A stretch of DNA of 64,000 nt from Eleginops maclovinus (taxonomy: Eukaryota; Chordata; Actinopteri; Perciformes; Eleginopidae): the NCBI RefSeq assembly GCF_036324505.1, contig NC_086366.1:9579927-9643926 (forward strand), given 5' to 3'. The notes under the pieces were generated by a model. That model did not search any database. It saw only the letters and a list, made by a program, of their open reading frames with translations, and had not been told where the DNA came from. This document shows, in pieces, positions 39,301 through 64,000 of this stretch (positions are counted from its first letter, which is position 1; each line of letters opens with the position of its first letter). A program made the position numbers and the translations under genes.

Positions 39301-40903
39301 TGTGTCACATATGTGATGCTTTGTGTTATCATTCATCAAGTTTCATGCACCACTATAGACTACAAAGGTCACAACACAAATACAAGTGTAATATTCAAGC
39401 ATTGTGGAGGCTGGATGAACAACACACTGACTCTGTGATAAGATAACTTGGCAGTGTTATTCATTTTGTTTCTGACCTGGGGTAAACATTAAAGAACTGT
39501 GTCAGCAAAATTAGAGAGTGAAAACGAGATTGAACAAGGAAGAAGAAGAGGAGATGAAAGGTGACAGATGGAATGGGGTGACAAAAAGGTGAAAAGGGAG
39601 TAAAAAAAAGAGCAGAAAAGGAGAGCAAAATCAGGAACCAATAAAGATATAGGATGGGAATTGATGACACATGTTTTAGATAAAGAAAAGGTGAAAGGAT
39701 GAGAGAAACGAGATGGATTGGACTAGAAAAGAAGGGGGTGACATGAGGATAGGAAAGAACTGAAGAAAAGAGGATCAAAGGAGAAGAGCCCTGGATGAGG
39801 GGTAGATGAAAGGACTGACAAGAGGATGAAGAGATGGGAAGAGGAAAATAAAAAGAGGCGTGGGGAAATTGAGGCTCAGGGTAGGAGCGAGAAAAAAAGA
39901 AGCGGAGGGAGCTGGAAAGAGGAGGTGGGGTTGTGATGAGTCATCGGTAGACTTTCAGCCCTGGTGGGCCGGGTTTCTGAGGGGGCGGCAGTGTGACACA
40001 TATGCAGAAACACACACAGAGGGATGCCTGCCTTCGTGCTGCGCATACGTCTCCTCCTGCTGTGGAGGCGGCTGGAAGACAATGCAGGGATGCCACTGGG
40101 ACATACCATTTACACACTTGTGCACATGCAGCTGTTTCTCTGTGACACACACATGCACAAAATGATGAAGGCTTAGGGAGAGGCCTTGTTAGCACTCTTG
40201 AGGATAGATGAATGGTTTTAAACATGGTCAGAGCTAGAAAACAGTCGATGCAGCTGAGGGAAAGAATACCAGAGCTGCATGCACCTCCTGCCTTTCTGCA
40301 ACACTCATACATTCTTTCCTCCATCATTCATAATTTATTAGGTGGTGCATATGCAGAGGCGGATGTCATAAAAAGGGAACTGTTAGAGAAGATGAAATGC
40401 AAAAAATGTATCTCATGGCATGACGTTAACATGTATTGCTACATTCCTCTTTCTGAGGAACTCAAAGGCAGAGATGTAGCTTCATGGACCTTCAAATAAT
40501 TGCTCTTCTCATGTTCGCCCAATATGCTTAATGTTCTTAAACCATATATAAAAGGCATGGGAGTTTGTGTGAAGCAAGACAAGCTGTCATGTCACCAAAT
40601 TAACACACTACAGGGAAAAGAGAAATTAAAGCTGGTGAACATGTGGTGCATTTACAATATGCATGTTAAGAATTCTACATTGAAGAAGGGGCGGACACCC
40701 TGCAATAATTCACCTCTGACAGAAAAATGTGTCTCCTTTTCAGTGCTGAGTCGATCTCAGAGTTGCCATGCCAACAGATTGGGGAATTCCTTATTCTGAT
40801 CTAGGCCAATGTGCACAAACATGCTACACACATGCAAGTGCAGGCAAGCAAACAAACACACATGCACACTTTTCCATTAGGGAATAACGGTTAATCAATA
40901 GGA

Positions 40904-40951
<48 letters not shown>

Positions 40952-41080
40952 CAAGAGCAATCAACCAATACCTAGTTTAGCACAATCAAATAATCCTGCA
41001 TCATCAGACATCAAGCCTAGCATATAGAGAGAAAAAACACTCGGATCACCATTGAATCTTCAAAACCTTTGTAGGAATCT
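33360..41080. other. 7.7 kb without recognisable genes
   Basis: AT-rich sequence between the transposon and the stard10 3' end. Seen: a lone 118-codon minus-strand frame at 38590-38946, a GA-rich stretch at 39520-39930 and a GT tract at 40908-40949. No family is recognised in any frame. It may hold arap1 upstream regulatory sequence or a 5' exon. Confidence 0.55.
40908..40949. repeat. (GT)n microsatellite
   Basis: About 21 GT units just downstream of the presumed stard10 3' end. Confidence 0.95.
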
Positions 41081-41083
41081 CTA

Positions 41084-41089
41084 TTTATT
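41084..41089 (-). terminator. stard10: candidate stard10 polyadenylation signal
   Basis: AATAAA on the minus strand, about 890 nt after the stard10 stop. It is the first canonical hexamer I find downstream. No transcript evidence is available. Confidence 0.35.
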
Positions 41090-41275
41090 TTTTTAAACTC
41101 TCAATAAATTCATACATCTCTCGATTAGAGGAGTGGACACAGTATGTGAGTAACATCTGACTTTGTGTTTGTGTGTGTATGTTGTGGGTTCCAGCTGCCT
41201 TCTGCACACCTGCATATTTGGTATGTGCTTACAAAATGTGATGGAGACACATAATGAGACAGAGACAACATGGGT

Positions 41276-41278
<3 letters not shown>

Positions 41279-41325
<47 letters not shown>
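41279..41325. repeat. (GT)n microsatellite in the stard10 3' region
   Basis: About 23 units, probably within the stard10 3' untranslated region, where the message would carry CA units. Confidence 0.93.
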
Positions 41326-41327
<2 letters not shown>

Positions 41328-41980
41328 CACAGCTGGGTGCATAAAATAAGTATCAATGAATGGCATGTGACCATATGTGTACACAGGTATGTATACAAGA
41401 CAAGGGGTTGCGCTGAGATGCTTTACCATTAAATAGATTGTAACCCATAACTCACAGACAGAGTAGTATAACTTTGAAATCCATTGTTCATATTTTGAAT
41501 GAGAGCTAGATTTTAGGTTCAGTCTGTAAACTTTTCAACAGTAAATCTTACCGAAAATATATTTTTGCTATGATTATCTGTATAGGTCCTAATCAGAAAA
41601 ATATGATATCCCCTCAAGGAGCATGAAAAAACACAGCCACTTTACTGATTACAATGAATCTGAGTTTAGTGACTTTATAATTGGGTAGTTTTTGATGCTG
41701 CTTCTGAGTGGTGGGTGTGTATCTGTGAATGCATCTATTTTGCATGTATGTGTTGATACATTATGTATGTAAGTATGAGATGGGAAGTAGTATGTCTGTG
41801 TGCATGCATGCTTAAGTACACGTGCCAGTAAGTATGCCTGCATATGCAATTGCATGTGCATGCACACTATAAAATCACATATACATCAGTTGAATCATGG
41901 ATGTGTATCTGGCATGCATGTAAACCTGCAGTACTGTTTGAGTGTGTTTGAATCCATGACTGTGTGTGTGCGAGTATGTG

Positions 41981-52578
<10,598 letters not shown>

Positions 52579-54317
52579 TGCTTGTTACCGGGGTGGAGGT
52601 GGGAGAAGAGAGGGGGTAGTGAGACTCCTTTCGGGCCCGGGGGGATTGTCGGTGAGCCGGGGATATGAAGGCAACGCAGAGAGCCAACCACTTTCTTCTT
52701 CTGTGGGAATAACTTGTCTAATTCAATTTCCTCCTTGCAAGAAGCTGTTGTAGGCTGCACCGCGTCTTGTGATGATCAGCGTGCGTGTATGTGTGTGCGC
52801 ATAGAGGGAGGTACAACAACCGCATCCACCCTGCACAAACTAATCAAACAGGGGGGTTATAAGCAAAGACTCACACAGGTGAGAGCAGATGTATTAGTAG
52901 ATTCAAATGTGGCTTTTTTAATTGATGACGGTGGTTGAATAAGTTTTAGCGAGGTCCTCAGAAACAGCCACTCTTGAGCCAAACCATATGTTTCTGTTTC
53001 CGCTTGTCTCTCACCGATTTTATCTCCCACTTTCCGTGTCTCCCTCTTCATCCGTCTTCCCCTACCTTTGCCTTTCTTTTCCCTTCTCTCAATTGCAGTC
53101 TTTCTTGAGCTTAGGATCATTTGCAGCGGCTCTCCATCGCTGCGTCGCTGCTGTGGCAGGTGGTGGAGGAGATGCGGTGAGAAATAAGAGGAAGAGGGGA
53201 GATCGAGGGGGGGAGAGGTGGAGAAATCAGGCTGAACAGGCAGGCGACGCAGGGGCTGCTACAATGGAAACGCCTCCCTGTGCTGCCTTCAGGCGCTCCT
53301 CGTAAAACAGCGACAAAGACCTTGGGTTGGATTACATTATTTTGTAGAGTAAATGAATGAATACATGTAAATACATATATATATTTAGTTGATGAAGAGG
53401 GAGTCTACTTTACTGTATCATAAAAGAGCTGAAATATAACCTCATGCCATATCAACCTTTGTTTTTTGCACGTTACTTTTTTTTATTTAAAAATAAATAA
53501 ATTCTTTGTTTAATTAATTGGCTTCAATTTAAGGCAGTCTCTATTCATGGATTTATTTTAAACCATTTAAACAGAAAGAGATTGCAAACATTAGCATCCT
53601 AGACTGTTAATGACATCTTCTGTAAAGTGCATCCCACTACAGCTACTAATGTTAAGTTCACGTGAATGTGTTTGAAAACATTGTGAAATACAGAGTTACC
53701 CACAGTTGATCGCTTACATGTTGGGAACCTAACCTAGCCTAGCTTATGCTAACTCTGTTGGAACTATAGTTAATTGGAAAACATCATTTTATGTGCACCA
53801 ATGTAAAAGTGGTGTATACATTACATGAAATGAATTATACACAATTGTTTTCAAACTATATCCTTATTATGGTAGCTCTTACCTTAAAGCTGGAGAAAAG
53901 AGGAAAATAGTCAAGGTGTAGCACTTTGGAAACAGATCTGCATTGCACATCAAACAGCCTAACACATTGGAGTGAGAAGGGCCCTAGGCTTTTACTTGGA
54001 CATATTTAACTATATTTTTAAGCACTTCTTAAAGAAGCTACACAATAATAGTCTCCATTACAGCTCAAACAGTTAAGCTACGCCTGTTGCTTTCATATCC
54101 GATAGCTTTTGAACGCAACCCGCGCTATCACATCGTACACGTGCACCTTTTTGCAAACTACTTAGTTTACCGAGCCGCGGGGGCGCGCCTGGCCCCTGTT
54201 GGCTGACGTGTGAAGTCTCTTCAGCCTTCACCTGTCTTCTGGAATAGAGGCTATTTTATATTGGTCTATATAAATAAAAATTGATTCATACTTCCTTATG
54301 AACTGTAACTGCAGATG

Positions 54318-54402
<85 letters not shown>

Positions 54403-56375
54403 CTGCGTATATATTCCCTTACTCTGTTTGCCTGTTTCCAATATTTTCCACTCCGTGTGTCATGTAATTCTTCTTATACACACCGCTCTCACTCCTTTAA
54501 TCTTGGAGTGTGTAAGCCCATTATTGGTCTCCTACATTCAATTTGATCTGTGGGTGTGCTAACGACATCTTCAAGCCAAGATATTCTCAAGTGCACCTCA
54601 CATTCTTTCTTCTTAAAATGACACTTAAATGTCTTCCTTTACGCAGAAGAAATACCTTTTTTAATTATTAAAACTGTCTTTTGAATAAGAAAAGTGTTCC
54701 ATTCTGCCCCTGACCTTTGACCTCATGAGAGAGAGAGAAGTGAGAATGGACATTTCTCACCAGGATGGTTATCATATGATCTTTATCATTCAATTCTATC
54801 AATTTATACAATAAATATTCCACTATTATCTAGTATGTCTACAACATTTGTTCCATAACTTGGGGGTGTTACAGGAGGGCCACACTTGACCATGTGGGGA
54901 AAATGTGGAGCGAAACCAAGTGAAGTAAATCATTTTCAAAGCAGACATTCTGACCTGTCAAATACAATCATAATCAATACATAACTATTTGATGCTTTAC
55001 ATTGCATTTAGTCTTAAGACAGAGCCTTGGTTAATGGTACTTTTTTCCACCTGTGAATTGAGTCGAAATGTTTGCTGCAAGGTCAGTGAATCTGATTTAT
55101 TTAGGAACATGAAAAACAAGAATGCTCTAATGGTGCAGATGAGCACTTTTTTGTAAAGCAAAACAATATTAAAGATGTTTTATTTTTACCATGTATTGTT
55201 TATTTACTTTACTTACATATGATATCCCATGCTTGTGAACAAAGACTTTGATGGACTCTGTAAAGGAAGGTGTGAGGTAAATACATTTGAAAGCGATGTA
55301 AATATGAATTAGAATTAACAGTTATTTATGATATCTTCAAAATATGCATTAGAAACCTATCGACAGGTTGTTGTGGGTAACTTTAGCTATATTTGTTGGA
55401 GAGAATGGATGTGTTGTCAGGTGTTTACAATGGCAAAGCCACACTGACATTTAGACAGCATTGCCGGTGAAGGTGCCAGTGGATTTATGATGGCAGAGCC
55501 TGAAGCCCTCTATGATTCATATCTGGTTAGCCACAGTAAGCCTTTTGCCAGCAGACAACTTAACCTTCTAGTAAATTGTGTCCACTCGTGTATATGTCAG
55601 AATGGCTTTGCTTAAATTGTATTTCAAGAATAGTCATTTAAAAAATGTGTCACAGTAATTACAGAACAGTTTTAAAATGACTACACTTTTCAGATGTTTA
55701 GAGTCTGAGGCTAGGGTCTTGAACTGTGTTGTCCTTTTGCTCGTAAGTTCCAGCCACTGTCATTATTATGGCCAAAACTAAAGACATTTAATGAAGATGA
55801 TGACACTTTCTGCAATGGCCTGTGAAGCCTGTTACACATCAGCACTGTGTTCTAACGCCATCTGGTGGCCATGAGGAACTGAGGGACAAGTAGCCTGCAC
55901 TGACAAAACGACTGCCTATGCCATTAAATGTCAGTGCTTTGTTATTCTCAGGGCCTCTCGTATACAATATCCTGCGAAAGGACCAGAAATCCTCTCAGCT
56001 CGCAGTAAATACAAAGTGAAACCAATGCAATGTGACATCTTCTCCTGTTAGAAAAAAATATATAACAGCGTCAATAGCTGTTTTTTGGTTGTAGGCCTAT
56101 GATTAGTAAGAAATACAGAAAACCTATCCTGTAAGAAGGTAGGTATAGATATGGCATTTATAAAGTAACATTTTGTTCGTGCTTGGCAACATTAGAAGTA
56201 TAAACTCTAAGTCTGTTATGTCAGCATTTTTCTAAAGGATTAATGTGTTATTTTGGGTTGTGTGATTATCTAAATCTGTAGTTGCGCGTCTCAAAACAGT
56301 TTAACTTGGTTTAAGTGAACATTGAATTATGCCTCTTGCCGTGTGCACATGACCTGACGCCGAAGCGTCCAGTAG
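52579..56375. other. stard10-clpb divergent intergenic region
   Basis: The two coding starts are head to head, 4.0 kb apart. GC-rich, purine-rich sequence at 52580-53310 is the likely stard10 5' untranslated region and promoter. A GT tract lies at 54321-54398, and a CpG-rich patch with GGCGCGCC at 54176-54200. The remainder is AT-rich, without genes. Confidence 0.6.
54321..54398. repeat. (GT)n microsatellite
   Basis: 39 GT units in the intergenic region. Confidence 0.97.
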
Positions 56376-56402
56376 AACACAATTTCCCACAATGCACCGC
56401 GC
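56376..56402 (+). promoter_or_regulatory. clpb: ZNF143/THAP11-type (SBS) promoter motif near clpb
   Basis: ACACAATTTCCCACAATGC, followed by ACCGCGCG, closely follows the known ACTACAATTCCCAGAATGC consensus bound by ZNF143, in a CpG-rich patch about 200 bp before the clpb ATG. Such motifs are common in promoters of nuclear genes for mitochondrial proteins. Confidence 0.6.
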
Positions 56403-56595
56403 GTTCTGGTGACATCCGCGCTACGATGAGGTGAATGGTTGTTTTCGTCTCCATGGTTGAAAGTAGCTGCCTGGAAATCGTGGTTTAACGGCTGTTTCAT
56501 CGGATTACAGTGGTGTCCCCGGCCCCGATTACCCCTGAAATTACATTAAGACTGAGGGTATCATCCCCCGGTTCATTTTCGGTGAGATCCTCGCC

Positions 56596-64000
<7,405 letters not shown>

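Overview
This window is nuclear DNA from a ray-finned (teleost) fish. The genes have short, well-spliced vertebrate exons and compact introns. Long CA/GT microsatellites are unusually dense. The interspersed repeats (a ZBED-type hAT transposon and a short inverted-repeat element next to it) are of types common in fish genomes. No bacterial, viral or CRISPR content was seen. Species cannot be named from the sequence alone.

Three protein-coding genes were recognised by reading exons and checking that splice phases join. (1) arap1 (Arf-GAP with Rho-GAP, ankyrin and PH domains) is on the minus strand from about 24.87 kb down past position 1. Nineteen coding exons cover SAM, a proline-rich linker, PH1, PH2, ArfGAP, ankyrin, PH3, PH4 and the first residues of RhoGAP. 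The rest of RhoGAP, the Ras-association domain and PH5 lie left of the window. (2) stard10 (START-domain lipid transfer protein) is complete on the minus strand, with six coding exons between 52,578 and 41,981 encoding 263 residues. (3) clpb (mitochondrial intermembrane-space AAA+ disaggregase) is on the plus strand, with its first three coding exons at 56,596-60,741; the remainder lies to the right.

Layout: 1-24.9 kb arap1; 24.9-29.5 kb upstream or 5'-intronic sequence with GT repeats and a decayed interspersed repeat; 29.48-29.90 kb a short inverted-repeat element; 29.94-33.35 kb a full-length hAT transposon with perfect 8-bp target duplications and a nearly intact three-exon transposase; 33.4-41.0 kb AT-rich sequence without recognisable genes; 41.0-52.6 kb stard10; 52.6-56.6 kb the divergent stard10/clpb intergenic region with a ZNF143-like motif near clpb; 56.6-64 kb clpb and its introns.

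ARAP1 and STARD10 both act at the membrane and phosphoinositide/phospholipid interface and are adjacent in mammals too. CLPB is from the same mammalian neighbourhood but appears here in a different position and orientation. I did not find a convincing new biological system. The points most worth checking are a one-base frameshift inside the arap1 PH2 exon, an arap1 splice donor made partly of a CA microsatellite, a hAT transposase whose only visible lesions are at its N terminus, and a 23-bp-arm hairpin in stard10 intron 1.
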